Origin: Achromobacter kerstersii
GTDB lineage: Bacteria > Pseudomonadota > Gammaproteobacteria > Burkholderiales > Burkholderiaceae_B
Assembly (NCBI RefSeq): GCF_902859595.1
Contig: NZ_CADIJQ010000007.1
Location: 62,001-126,000 of the forward strand
DNA: 64,000 nucleotides
Reading direction: 5' to 3'
Shown here piece by piece: positions 35,988 to 43,838 of this stretch (its first letter is position 1; every line of letters starts with the position of its first letter). The position numbers were made by a program, and so were the translations under genes. The notes below the pieces were generated by a model, which was not told the origin of the DNA, did no database searches, and saw only the letters and a program-made list of their open reading frames with translations.

Positions 35988-36583
35988 AAGGTATCCAGGC
36001 GGCCGTCTACACGCGCTGGCATCAGCTGTCAGTGCCGCTGGCGTTCGCGTTGGCCGCTGGCAGCTTCATGCTGGTTGTGTTCAACCGTGGCCCAATCGCC
36101 TTGGCGATCGTGCTGGCGGTGCTGGGCTTACTGGTGCCGCCGTTGGTGGCCTTCAGAGGTTTTCCTACCCGCAATGCAGTGAAGGTCACGCCCGACGGCC
36201 TGGAATTCTCGCGCCGTTCGCCTATCGCGTTCGCCGATTTGAAAAGCTGGGGCACGGACGATTATCTGAAGCTGATCCGGCCGGGGCTGCCGACGCTGTT
36301 GGTCAGCCCAGTCGACCTGCCCAGCCGCGAGCGCTTGCTGCGCGACTTCGAGCAGGCGCTGGCGGCCTGGCAGAAGCGGCAGCCGGCTGGCACGGATGCT
36401 GCGCACCGCACGCACTTCTACGGTTCGACCGGCGGCCGCCTGGTGGGCGCGGTGATCACCGCCTTGGGCGTGGGCTCGGCCGCACTGGCGCTGAACTTGC
36501 GTGAGCCCTCGATCTCGCTGGCGATCGTGGGGGGGCTGGGCGCGCTGTTCGGCTTGTCGATGCTGTTTGGCAGGCGGGGCTGA
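35975..36583 (+). CDS. Small membrane protein, putative effector immunity
   Basis: 202 residues with four predicted membrane helices in two pairs: LAFALAAGSFMLVVF and IALAIVLAVLGLLVPPLVAF near the N-terminus, GAVITALGVGSAALAL and LAIVGGLGALFGLSMLF at the C-terminus, around a soluble middle of about 90 residues. I do not recognise the family. Position directly after a membrane-active T6SS effector suggests an inner-membrane immunity protein that blocks it. The alternative start at 35946 gives only a short leader in another frame. Confidence 0.75.
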   Translation: MNSHEGIQAAVYTRWHQLSVPLAFALAAGSFMLVVFNRGPIALAIVLAVLGLLVPPLVAFRGFPTRNAVKVTPDGLEFSRRSPIAFADLKSWGTDDYLKLIRPGLPTLLVSPVDLPSRERLLRDFEQALAAWQKRQPAGTDAAHRTHFYGSTGGRLVGAVITALGVGSAALALNLREPSISLAIVGGLGALFGLSMLFGRRG

Positions 36584-36635
36584 ACGGTAGCGCTCGCGTC
36601 GCGCTTCATTAAGTTCTGGCTTAACGATGGGTAAA

Positions 36636-36658
36636 CGCCCGCTGAACCACAGCGGGCG
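36636..36658 (+). terminator. Strong hairpin after the T6SS operon
   Basis: A perfect 9-bp stem, CGCCCGCTG/CAGCGGGCG, with the loop AACCA. No clean T-run follows, so termination is only likely. It lies 52 bp after the membrane-protein stop, before the HAD gene. Confidence 0.5.
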
Positions 36659-36702
36659 CGCGGCTCTTTATAGTGGCCGCACTGCCATCCACGGAGCGCC
36701 GC

Positions 36703-37368
36703 ATGTCTTCTTCCCCTTCCCCTGAGTCCTCGTCCACCTACCCCGAAGCGGTGTTGTTCGATCTGCTGACCGCCTTGCTGGATTCCTGGACGGTATGGAA
36801 CCGGGCGGCCGGCTCCGAGACCGCTGGCCGGACCTGGCGCGCGGAGTATCTGCGCCGCACCTATGGCTGCGGCGCGTATCAGCCTTATGAGCAACTGGTG
36901 CAGGAGGCCGCCGCCACCGTCGGCCTGCCGGCAAGCGCGCCGGCTGCGCTGGAAGCGCACTGGGACGAACTGCCCGTCTGGGAGGGCGCGCGCGAATTGT
37001 TGACGGCGCTGCGGCCGCATTGCCGGCTGGGCGTGGTTACCAACTGTTCCGACCGCCTGGGCCGGCGTGCCGCCAGCTTATTGGGGGTGGATTGGGATGT
37101 GGTTGTCACGTCGGAAGCCGCGGGGTTCTACAAACCCGATCCCCGCCCTTACGAACTGGCCTTGTCACGCCTGGGGGTGCGTCCCGAAAATGCGGCGTTT
37201 GTGGCGGGTTCTGGCTACGACCTGTTCGGAACGAGCAAAGTCGGCATGCGCACCTATTGGCACAACCGGGTGGGGCTGACGCTGCCCGACGGCGCGCCGC
37301 CGCCCGAATTGGAATCCCCCACGCTGGACGCGGCATTGCCCTGGCTGGCGCGCTTTCACGTAGGCTGA
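36703..37368 (+). CDS. HAD-superfamily hydrolase, haloacid dehalogenase type
   Basis: 221 residues from the ATG at 36703, which has a GGAG site; a GTG at 36673 would add ten residues. Motif I reads LFDLLTALLDSW with a single Asp as in haloacid dehalogenases (not DxD phosphatases). Motif II is VVTNCSDRLGRR, motif III GFYKPDPRPYELAL and motif IV VAGSGYDLFG. This fits a cytoplasmic 2-haloacid dehalogenase-like hydrolase, but the substrate cannot be told. It is a single gene after the T6SS locus, followed by a repeat-bearing spacer. Confidence 0.8.
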   Translation: MSSSPSPESSSTYPEAVLFDLLTALLDSWTVWNRAAGSETAGRTWRAEYLRRTYGCGAYQPYEQLVQEAAATVGLPASAPAALEAHWDELPVWEGARELLTALRPHCRLGVVTNCSDRLGRRAASLLGVDWDVVVTSEAAGFYKPDPRPYELALSRLGVRPENAAFVAGSGYDLFGTSKVGMRTYWHNRVGLTLPDGAPPPELESPTLDAALPWLARFHVG

Positions 37369-37383
37369 ATGCCGGCCTGATAG

Positions 37384-37439
37384 CGGGCTTGAACTCAGGC
37401 CTGAACGCGGTCTTGAACTCAGGCCTGAACGCGGGCCTG
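37384..37439 (+). repeat. 24-bp tandem repeat
   Basis: Two full copies and part of a third of a 24-base unit (CGGGCTTGAACTCAGGCCTG plus AACG), starting 15 bp after the HAD stop. Similar shorter pieces (AATGCCGGCCTGA) precede it. The stretch 37369-37555 otherwise holds only the untranslated lead of the next gene. Confidence 0.8.
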
Positions 37440-37555
37440 CACCGCAGCAATCCCCGGTTTGCCAACACAAAATGTTGCTGGTCGCCTTGCGTCCCCTTGC
37501 TAGCATGGTCTACGCCGGAATGATCCGGCACACCGAAGGGATAGTGGAGGTTGCC

Positions 37556-38203
37556 ATGAATTCAAGAACAATACTCAACCGGGTCGCCGTGGTGGCGGCG
37601 GCGGGTGCGTTGCTGGCGGGGTGCGCCACGCAACAGCAAACCAACACCGCCGTGGGCACGGGGGCGGGGGCCGCGGTGGGCGCGGGCATCGGCGCGCTGA
37701 TCGGGCACGGCAAGGGCGCGGCCATTGGCGCCGGTATCGGTGCGGTGGCGGGTGGCCTGGTCGGCTACAACTGGAAGGTCGTCAAGGACGACGTGCAGCA
37801 GTCGGGCGCGTCGTCGTTGGGGATCGACGTGGTGGAAATGCCCGATGGCAGCCTGAAGGTCAACATTCCCAGCGGCGTGTCGTTTGACACGGACAAGACG
37901 CAACTCAAGCCGGCCTTGCTGCCGGTGCTGGACAGCGTGGCGCGGTCGCTTAATCAGCATCCCGAACTGCGCACCAAGGTCGTCGGCCACACCGACAGCA
38001 CGGGCGCCTTGGCGCATAACCAGACGCTGTCCGTCAACCGCGCGAAAAGCGTGACGGACTATCTGGCCAAGCAGGGCGTGGCGTCGGGCCGCATGGCGGT
38101 TGAAGGACGCGGGCCCAATGACCCGATCGGCGACAATGCGACCGCCGAAGGCCGTGCGCTGAACCGGCGCGTTGAAATCTATTTGTATGCGGTCAAACAA
38201 TAA
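37556..38203 (+). CDS. OmpA-family lipoprotein with glycine zipper
   Basis: 215 residues. Signal peptide with lipobox LAGC (Cys23); a glycine-zipper stretch (GTGAGAAVGAGIGALIG, then IGAGIGAVAGGLVGY) follows at about residues 33-70. The C-terminal OmpA domain (about 105-215) has VVGHTDSTG and NRRVEIYL, which bind peptidoglycan. It likely anchors the outer membrane to the cell wall (YiaD/Pal-like). The GTGGAGG ribosome site supports the ATG at 37556 over earlier in-frame options. It is not evidently part of the T6SS. Confidence 0.9.
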   Translation: MNSRTILNRVAVVAAAGALLAGCATQQQTNTAVGTGAGAAVGAGIGALIGHGKGAAIGAGIGAVAGGLVGYNWKVVKDDVQQSGASSLGIDVVEMPDGSLKVNIPSGVSFDTDKTQLKPALLPVLDSVARSLNQHPELRTKVVGHTDSTGALAHNQTLSVNRAKSVTDYLAKQGVASGRMAVEGRGPNDPIGDNATAEGRALNRRVEIYLYAVKQ

Positions 38204-38212
38204 GGTCTAGCC

Positions 38213-38539
38213 ATGAGCATGTTTCCCCCCGCCCGTATCGGCACTGATATCGCCGTGGCCGCGCTGACCGGTTGGCAGGCAGACGCCACGCGCGACGCGA
38301 TCGAGAAGCGGTTTCGCTTCCCGAATTTCAACGCTGCGTTCGGGTTCATGGCCCGCGTGGCCATGTTTGCGGAGAAACTGAATCACCACCCGGAATGGAC
38401 CAACGTCTACAACCGGGTGGATGTGACCTTGACCACGCATGACGCGGGTGGCGTCACGGAGCTGGACGTGCGCATGGCGCAGTTCATGGACGAGGCCGCC
38501 TCGCAGTTGGGGGCGACGGCGCCGAAGGCGGACGCCTAG
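38213..38539 (+). CDS. phhB: Pterin-4a-carbinolamine dehydratase PhhB
   Basis: 108 residues, normal family length, with the active-site block [19 protein letters not shown] and the downstream [12 protein letters not shown]. It dehydrates 4a-hydroxy-tetrahydrobiopterin to regenerate the cofactor of phenylalanine hydroxylase. It begins 9 bp after the OmpA lipoprotein stop, probably co-transcribed, and its last 4 bp overlap the convergent marR gene. Confidence 0.93.
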   Translation: MSMFPPARIGTDIAVAALTGWQADATRDAIEKRFRFPNFNAAFGFMARVAMFAEKLNHHPEWTNVYNRVDVTLTTHDAGGVTELDVRMAQFMDEAASQLGATAPKADA

Positions 38540-39066
38540 CTGTCGTCGTCGCCTGCGCGATCTTCGCGGTCTTGCAGATGCTCGATCAGGCGGTCGAGCA
38601 TCCCGCCCAGCGCGGTTTGTTCGGCGGCGTCCAGGCAGCCGAAGATCTCTTCATTGCGGCGCGCAATCAGCGCGATGATGCGCTGATAGTGCGCCATGCC
38701 GGCTTGGGTGGGCGTCAGCACCACGCCGCGCCCATCTGACGCGGACAGCGCTTTTTCCACCAGCCCGCGATCCACCAGCGCTTGCGCCGAACGGCTGGCC
38801 TGGCCTTTGTTCAGGTTGGCCGCGCGCGCCAGATCGTTCACCGATAGCGGCGCGTATCGGCCAATGGCGGCCAGGCAACGCGCCTCGCCCAAGGGAATGC
38901 CGCAGTCCGACAGGTAGGCGCGATTCGTCTCCCGGTCGGTGATCTTGTTGAGCACGTGCAGGCGGTAGGTCAGGAATCGTTCCAGGGCCGGCGTTGGGTC
39001 GTCTTGCGGCGGAGTGCGGCGCGGGTTCTCGTTCACGGCGGGCGGCGTTGAATCTTGCGTTGTCAC
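38536..39066 (-). CDS. MarR-family transcriptional regulator
   Basis: 176 residues. The winged-helix core lies at about residues 55-125 ([20 protein letters not shown] as recognition region; [13 protein letters not shown] as wing). The N-terminus carries a polar 30-residue extension. It is the last gene of a tightly overlapping operon with the FAD hydroxylase and a DUF2783 protein (4-bp overlaps at both junctions). A MarR protein encoded with an aromatic hydroxylase usually represses that operon and responds to the substrate. The palindromes at 40939-40976 are its likely sites. Confidence 0.9.
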   Translation of the reverse strand: MTTQDSTPPAVNENPRRTPPQDDPTPALERFLTYRLHVLNKITDRETNRAYLSDCGIPLGEARCLAAIGRYAPLSVNDLARAANLNKGQASRSAQALVDRGLVEKALSASDGRGVVLTPTQAGMAHYQRIIALIARRNEEIFGCLDAAEQTALGGMLDRLIEHLQDREDRAGDDDS

Positions 39067-39290
39067 GTGGGGTGGGCGGCGGTGGGGGCGGGATAGTCTG
39101 CCACAGCGCGTTCGCCCAGGCAGGCGCTTTCGGCTTGCGCCAGCAAGGCCAGGGCGGTGCCGGCGTCGGCTTGGCGGCTCAGCAAAGACAAACCCAGTAT
39201 CGACAGGAATAGCGGCGCCTGGGATTCACCCACGCGCGTCAGCGCCTGCGCCATGCTGGTGTAGATCTGGTCCAGTTCATCGGGATTCAT
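39063..39290 (-). CDS. DUF2783 small protein
   Basis: 75 residues, helical (LDQIYTSMAQALTRVGESQ, then SILGLSLLSRQADAGTALAL). It matches the small DUF2783 proteins that accompany FAD-dependent aromatic hydroxylases. Its role is unknown; its fixed position suggests a partner or stabiliser of the hydroxylase. It overlaps the hydroxylase stop and the marR start by 4 bp each. Confidence 0.8.
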   Translation of the reverse strand: MNPDELDQIYTSMAQALTRVGESQAPLFLSILGLSLLSRQADAGTALALLAQAESACLGERAVADYPAPTAAHPT

Positions 39291-40912
39291 GCTTGGCCTT
39301 TCGGTTGGGCGCGCGAGGCGATTGAAGGATAGTAGGGCGCGAGTGCGCTGAGCAACGTGCCGGTGTCGGGGGTGGCCCAGCGGCCCAGCACATAGCCGTC
39401 GGGGCGCATCAGGCAGACCATGCCGTCAACTGCGCCATAGCGTTGGCGCAACTGGCCATGCGCGTCATCCCAGCCGCCGTCGCCCGTGCGCACGATGCGC
39501 AGGGGATGGGGCGCGTCTTGCGTGGCCGCAGCCAATGCGGCAAGGTCTGCAGCCAATGTGGCATCGGGCGATACCGCCAGCATGACGAAGCCGCGGCCGA
39601 AGCATTCACTCAGGTAGCGCGGCGTGTCGCCGTCTTGCAGACGCGCGTCGGGGGCGGGCTGGCCCGGCGCGGCGGCGATGCCGGCTTGGCGGGCGCCGTC
39701 GTGCAGATTCAAGGGCGAGGTGTCGTACGAGATGGGCGCGGATTGGCGGGGGTTGATCAGCGAGCGCACGGTGTCGTCCGCCAAGGCCAGCCGCAATGCG
39801 GCTTCGCGCATCAGGCGGAAGCCGAAATCGGGCGGAGCCATGAATTCCGTGCTCTTCGCGCCATAGGCCAGGTTCTGGCGGGTGGCGTGAACGCGTTCGA
39901 TGCTATAGCTGTCCAGCAGGCTGTCGGGCGCCTGGCCCTTCAGCACCCAAGCCAGCTTCCAGGCCAGGTTGCCCGCGTCGTCCAGGCCCGAGTTCAGGCC
40001 GCGCACGCCGAAGATCGGCACCAGGTGGCCGGCGTCGCCCGCGAACAGCACGCGGCCGTGGCGGTACTGGTTCAGCGTCAGGCATTTGGCGTTGTAGACG
40101 GAAATCCACAGCGGCTTCCACGGTGCGGTCTCGCCGATCATGTCCAGATGGCTTTGCACGCGCGGCAGTACGTTTTCGGGCTTGACGGCTTCTTCGGGAT
40201 CTTCGTCGTCGCGGATTTGATAGTCCACCCGCCAGACGTTGCCGGGCTGGCGATGCATCAGCAAGGTCGAGCCGGGGTTGGAGGGGGGATCAAACCAGGC
40301 CAGGCGTTCGACCGGGCGGTTGGAGGCCTGCTCGATGTCGACGATGACGTAACGGCCTTCGTACTGCATGCCTTCCAGCTTCAGGCCCATGGCCTCGCGC
40401 ACGGTGCTGCGGCCGCCGTCGCAGGCGATGAGCCAATCGGCGCGCACCGTCTGGCGCTGGCCGCCGGCGTCGATTTCAACATCGACGCCGTCAGCGTGCG
40501 CCTGCACGCCGGCAACACGGGCCGACCATTGCAGCGTGGCCAGCCCGGGGTGGCGTTGCATGGCCTGATGGGCATATTCCTCGACCGAGTATTGCTGGAT
40601 GTTCACCATCGGCGCGTAGCGTTGCAGCGGATCGTGCGGCATTTCAAAGTGCAGCACTTCGCGGTCGCGGTAGTAGCTGCGCCCGCCGGTCCAGGCCAGG
40701 CCCGTCTCCACGAGCGGCCGGTCCGCGCCCGCCCAGCCCAGGATTTCCTGCGAGCGGCGCGAGATGCAAATGGCGCGGCTGCCACTGCAATAGTCATCGT
40801 CGGCTTCCACGGTCAAGGAAGCGATGCCGTATTCGGCCAGCAGCGCGGCCAGCGTCAGGCCGACGGGGCCTCCGCCAGCGATCAGGACGGGTACGTGCGC
40901 GGGTAGCGGCAT
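39287..40912 (-). CDS. FAD-dependent aromatic hydroxylase (MhpA-like)
   Basis: 541 residues of the PHBH/PheA flavoprotein monooxygenase class. The N-terminal FAD-binding GxGxxG appears as IAGGGPVGL; the second motif is CDGGRSTVRE, and the GD motif reads LFAGDAGHLVPIFGVRGLN. These enzymes use NAD(P)H and O2 to hydroxylate phenolic or related substrates in aromatic degradation; 3-(3-hydroxyphenyl)propionate hydroxylase is the closest named type, but the substrate is not certain. First gene of an operon with DUF2783 and marR. GGAG ribosome site and a readable promoter lie upstream. Confidence 0.88.
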   Translation of the reverse strand: MPLPAHVPVLIAGGGPVGLTLAALLAEYGIASLTVEADDDYCSGSRAICISRRSQEILGWAGADRPLVETGLAWTGGRSYYRDREVLHFEMPHDPLQRYAPMVNIQQYSVEEYAHQAMQRHPGLATLQWSARVAGVQAHADGVDVEIDAGGQRQTVRADWLIACDGGRSTVREAMGLKLEGMQYEGRYVIVDIEQASNRPVERLAWFDPPSNPGSTLLMHRQPGNVWRVDYQIRDDEDPEEAVKPENVLPRVQSHLDMIGETAPWKPLWISVYNAKCLTLNQYRHGRVLFAGDAGHLVPIFGVRGLNSGLDDAGNLAWKLAWVLKGQAPDSLLDSYSIERVHATRQNLAYGAKSTEFMAPPDFGFRLMREAALRLALADDTVRSLINPRQSAPISYDTSPLNLHDGARQAGIAAAPGQPAPDARLQDGDTPRYLSECFGRGFVMLAVSPDATLAADLAALAAATQDAPHPLRIVRTGDGGWDDAHGQLRQRYGAVDGMVCLMRPDGYVLGRWATPDTGTLLSALAPYYPSIASRAQPKGQA

Positions 40913-40938
40913 CTTGTCTCCAGAATCTATTTGGTTGT

Positions 40939-40976
40939 TTGCGCAACTATATTCCCGAAAAGTTGCGCACGCAACT
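40939..40976 (-). promoter_or_regulatory. Promoter and operator-like palindromes of FAD hydroxylase operon
   Basis: On the minus strand the -35 box TTGCGT (40969-40974) and -10 box TATAGT (40946-40951) are 17 bp apart, about 34 bp upstream of the start. The -35 box lies within the inverted repeat AGTTGCGCACGCAACT (40961-40976). A second palindrome, TTGCGCAA (40939-40946), overlaps the end of the -10 box. Two more AGTTGCGCACG copies occur at about 41088 and 41100. This is the layout expected of a repressor, most likely the MarR protein. Confidence 0.65.
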
Positions 40977-40990
40977 AGTTATGAAGGGCG

Positions 40991-41019
40991 AAAAAAAACC
41001 CGCCGGTTCGGGCGGGTTT
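40991..41019 (-). terminator. Intrinsic terminator of the DUF6776 gene
   Basis: Read on the minus strand, a 9-bp stem AAACCCGCC/GGCGGGTTT with a 6-base loop ends in a run of eight T. It lies 80 bp beyond the DUF6776 stop and separates that gene from the hydroxylase promoter. Confidence 0.8.
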
Positions 41020-41098
41020 GGTTCGGGCGGGTTTCTTGGCGGGCGCGTCAGGATTTGTCGCGCACGTCTTCGCTGCCGAGGTATCAGTTGCGCACGTC

Positions 41099-41803
41099 TT
41101 AGTTGCGCACGTAATAGATACGCATCGCTTGCTGCTTCTGCGCGCCGTCCATCACGCGCAGCACCACCACCTTGGGGGTGAAGCCGTCGGGCAGCTTCAG
41201 CTGGCCGAGTGCGTAGTCGTAACGGTCGACATTCAGCGTCGGACCTTCGGGCGTGACGGTGGCGGCGCGGCCGTTGGGGTAGCTGCCGTCGATGGAGAAA
41301 GTCAGCGTGCCTTTGAAGGGGGCGCCGGTGCGCTCTTCGCGCATGACCAGCACTTGGTAGTCCAACTGGCCGGGGGCGCGCTTGAACGTGGCCGAGCGGA
41401 TGCCCAGGTTGCCGCCGCGCGGGTCGGCGGGCATGGCGTCCTGGAACAGAACCAGTTCTTTGTTCAGGGTGTCGATCTTGGCGCGGGCGTCAGCCAGATC
41501 GGTTGTCAGCTTTTCGTGGCCCGACTTGTTGGCGTCGCGCTGCTGGGTGGCTTCTTCCAGCTGCGTTTGCAGACGTTGGCGCTCAAGGTTCGAGGCGCTG
41601 AGTTCGCTGTGCAGCGATTCCGATTGCTCGACCGTCAGGCGTTGCGGGCCATAGTTGGTTTGCAGGAAGAGCACGCCGCCCGCACCCAGGGCGATCCCCA
41701 CAAGCAGCAGGACGAGCCAGCGCGGCAGGCGCCGCGTGCGTTGACCGGGTTGGTATACGGAGGGCTTGAATACAGCCCGTTGCGATCTTCCAAACATCCC
41801 CAT
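41099..41803 (-). CDS. DUF6776 membrane-anchored coiled-coil protein
   Basis: 234 residues: a basic N-terminus, one membrane helix at about residues 28-48 (WLVLLLVGIALGAGGVLFL), a coiled coil at about 60-120 (ERQRLQTQLEEATQQRDAN) and a C-terminal beta-rich domain (LDYQVLVMREERTGAPFKG). This looks like the DUF6776 family of betaproteobacteria; function unknown. The coiled coil and single N-terminal anchor suggest a periplasm-facing envelope protein. It is a monocistronic gene with its own terminator. Confidence 0.8.
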   Translation of the reverse strand: MGMFGRSQRAVFKPSVYQPGQRTRRLPRWLVLLLVGIALGAGGVLFLQTNYGPQRLTVEQSESLHSELSASNLERQRLQTQLEEATQQRDANKSGHEKLTTDLADARAKIDTLNKELVLFQDAMPADPRGGNLGIRSATFKRAPGQLDYQVLVMREERTGAPFKGTLTFSIDGSYPNGRAATVTPEGPTLNVDRYDYALGQLKLPDGFTPKVVVLRVMDGAQKQQAMRIYYVRN

Positions 41804-41943
41804 TCCTAGAAAACTTCCTGTGTGTTGCTCGTCCGCGCGGTGCCCGCGCGTGCCAAAGCGTCAGAGAATACCCCGTTAGCCGGGGCCGTTGGGTGCGCGG
41901 ACAAGCCTGGTTGCGCACCTTGATATTGTGAAATATGTGAGCA

Positions 41944-42630
41944 TTAACGCGCCATGGCGCGGAGCTCTGCGTCAAGATCAGCAAGCCGTTGCGGGGTGCC
42001 GACATCCGTCCAGCGGCCGGTGTGGTGAGCGCCTTGCGCCAGACCGTCAGCCATGGCTTGCCGGAAAAGGGGCAGCATGGGCATTGCCGTGCCGCGCGGG
42101 ACGGTCTTGAACAACGAGGGATGGTAGACGGCGATGCCTGCGTAGGTCAAACGCGGCTCGCCCTGAGCGTGCAGGCGGCCGTCGGACGCCAGATGAAAAT
42201 CGCCATTGGGGTGCTGGACGGGGTTATCCACCATCAGCATCCAGGCGCCGCCGTCGGGCAGGCCGGCCGCCCGCGCCGGGGCGGCGGCGGGATTCCAGTC
42301 GCACCAGACGTCGCCATTCATCACCAGAAAGGGGGCATCACCCAGCAAGGGGAGTGCCTGCGCGATGCCTCCCGCCGTTTCCAGCGCGGTGCTTTCCGGC
42401 GAATAGCGGATGCGCACGCCGTAAGCGCTGCCATCGCCCAAGGCGTTTTCGATCTCGTGACCCAGCCACGCATGGTTGATGACGACGTCGCGGATGCCGG
42501 CCGCGGCCAGCCGTTCCAGATGCCAGACGATCAGCGGCTTGCCGCCCACCGCCAGCATGGGTTTGGGCAGGCGGTCGGTGAGCGGGCGCATGCGTTCGCC
42601 GCGGCCCGCGGCAAGAATCATCGCCTGCAT
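41944..42630 (-). CDS. murU: N-acetylmuramate-1-phosphate uridylyltransferase MurU
   Basis: 228-residue nucleotidyltransferase with the signature AAGRGERMRPLTDRLPKP at residues about 7-24, followed by LAVGGKPLIVWHLERLAAAGI. It makes UDP-MurNAc from MurNAc-1-phosphate in cell-wall recycling. The stop-start overlap with amgK (1 bp at 42630) and the well-known AmgK-MurU pairing support the specific name over a generic sugar nucleotidyltransferase. Together they feed recycled MurNAc past MurA, the fosfomycin target. Confidence 0.88.
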   Translation of the reverse strand: MQAMILAAGRGERMRPLTDRLPKPMLAVGGKPLIVWHLERLAAAGIRDVVINHAWLGHEIENALGDGSAYGVRIRYSPESTALETAGGIAQALPLLGDAPFLVMNGDVWCDWNPAAAPARAAGLPDGGAWMLMVDNPVQHPNGDFHLASDGRLHAQGEPRLTYAGIAVYHPSLFKTVPRGTAMPMLPLFRQAMADGLAQGAHHTGRWTDVGTPQRLADLDAELRAMAR

Positions 42631-43670
42631 CAGAACGTGTACCCGACGCTGACCTGGCGGTCATCCATGCGGTCCAGCAAGCGCAGCAGCGGCGTGAAGA
42701 CGCCATAGCGCTGGGCGACCTGGCGCACGTAGCCGTTCACGCGAGGCATGTGGGCCAGGTAATGGGCCTTGCCATCGCGATGGTTCAGGCGGGCGAACAC
42801 GCCCAGGATGCGCAGGTTGCGCTGCAAGCCCATCCATTCATAGGCGCGGTGGAATTCCGCGAAATCGGCATCGACCGGCAGGCCGGCGGCGCGCGCCATT
42901 TCCCAGTAGCGGATCGCCCAGTCCAGTTGCTGCGGTTCTTCCCATGTCGTGCGAGCATCCGTCACCAATGACGCGAGGTCATAGGTGATTGGGCCGGCCA
43001 GCGCATCCTGGAAGTCGATGATGCCGGGGTTCGGGCCGTACTGCGGCTGGTCGCAGACCATCAGGTTGGGCGAGTGAAAGTCACGGTGCACCAGCACCTG
43101 CGGCTGGCCGCCATTGCTGGCCGACAGCAGCGCGAAAATCTTGTCCAGCGCGTTCGCGGTCTTGTCGTCCAGCGTCACGCCGTGGTGCTTTTCCACGTAC
43201 CACTCGGGAAAGAGCTTGAGCTCGTCAGCAAGGCGGGGGGTGTCGTAGTTGCCCAAACCGGCCGTGGACGCCTGTTGCAGGCGGACCAACGCGGCGAGCG
43301 CTTCGCGGTACAGCGTCTGAAGCTGGCTGTCGGACAGGCCAGCCTGGATGCGCTGGTAATAGGTCTGCTCGCCCAGGTCGGACAGCAGCAGCAGGCCCTG
43401 GTCCAGATCCTGTGCCAGCACCTTGGGCACGTTCAGGCCGGCGTCCGCCAGCAACTGGCCCACATGCAGGAACGGGCGGCAGTCTTCATGCGCGGGCGGG
43501 GCGTCCATGACAATCAGGGTGCGCTCGCCTGCGTCCAGCCGGAAATAGCGGCGGAAACTGGCGTCGGCAGAGGCCGGGCGCAGCGTGCCGATGGCCAGAT
43601 TCAGGGAGGCGGACAGGCTTTCCAGCCAGTTGCGGATCTGCACCAGGCGGGGGTCGTGATCGTTTTTCAA
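42630..43670 (-). CDS. amgK: N-acetylmuramate/N-acetylglucosamine kinase AmgK
   Basis: 346-residue aminoglycoside-phosphotransferase-fold kinase. The catalytic loop reads VHRDFHSPNLMV and the metal-binding segment IIDFQDALAGP. AmgK phosphorylates the anomeric position of MurNAc and GlcNAc; MurU then activates the product. It is divergent from lptD and first in a two-gene operon with murU. Confidence 0.9.
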   Translation of the reverse strand: MKNDHDPRLVQIRNWLESLSASLNLAIGTLRPASADASFRRYFRLDAGERTLIVMDAPPAHEDCRPFLHVGQLLADAGLNVPKVLAQDLDQGLLLLSDLGEQTYYQRIQAGLSDSQLQTLYREALAALVRLQQASTAGLGNYDTPRLADELKLFPEWYVEKHHGVTLDDKTANALDKIFALLSASNGGQPQVLVHRDFHSPNLMVCDQPQYGPNPGIIDFQDALAGPITYDLASLVTDARTTWEEPQQLDWAIRYWEMARAAGLPVDADFAEFHRAYEWMGLQRNLRILGVFARLNHRDGKAHYLAHMPRVNGYVRQVAQRYGVFTPLLRLLDRMDDRQVSVGYTF

Positions 43671-43750
43671 AGAAGATCCGTGTCAGAAGGGCAATATTGC
43701 TGAAATTTGCGTTCGGCGCACATAAGGCTGGGCGTATGGCGCGGCTTCTC

Positions 43751-43756
43751 TATAAT
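43751..43756 (+). promoter_or_regulatory. -10 box of the lptD operon promoter
   Basis: A perfect TATAAT lies 83 bp upstream of the lptD start in the 168-bp interval divergent to amgK. The -35 region 17 bp further upstream is poor (CTGGGC), so the promoter may be activator-dependent. Confidence 0.45.
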
Positions 43757-43838
43757 ACCGGCTCGTTTCCATTCGCATTGGGGCCTTTTCGGGCGCCGAT
43801 GCCGGATTTCCCATCGTAGATAAGGGCTGTTTTCACTC

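Noticed and set aside
37556..38203. OmpA-type lipoprotein as a T6SS component (TagL-like)
   Set aside because: It is a glycine-zipper YiaD/Pal-like lipoprotein separated from the T6SS by a HAD gene and hairpin, and it is probably transcribed with phhB.
39443..40906. 487-codon forward frame over the FAD hydroxylase gene
   Set aside because: Antisense shadow; the minus strand carries FAD motifs, a ribosome site and a promoter.
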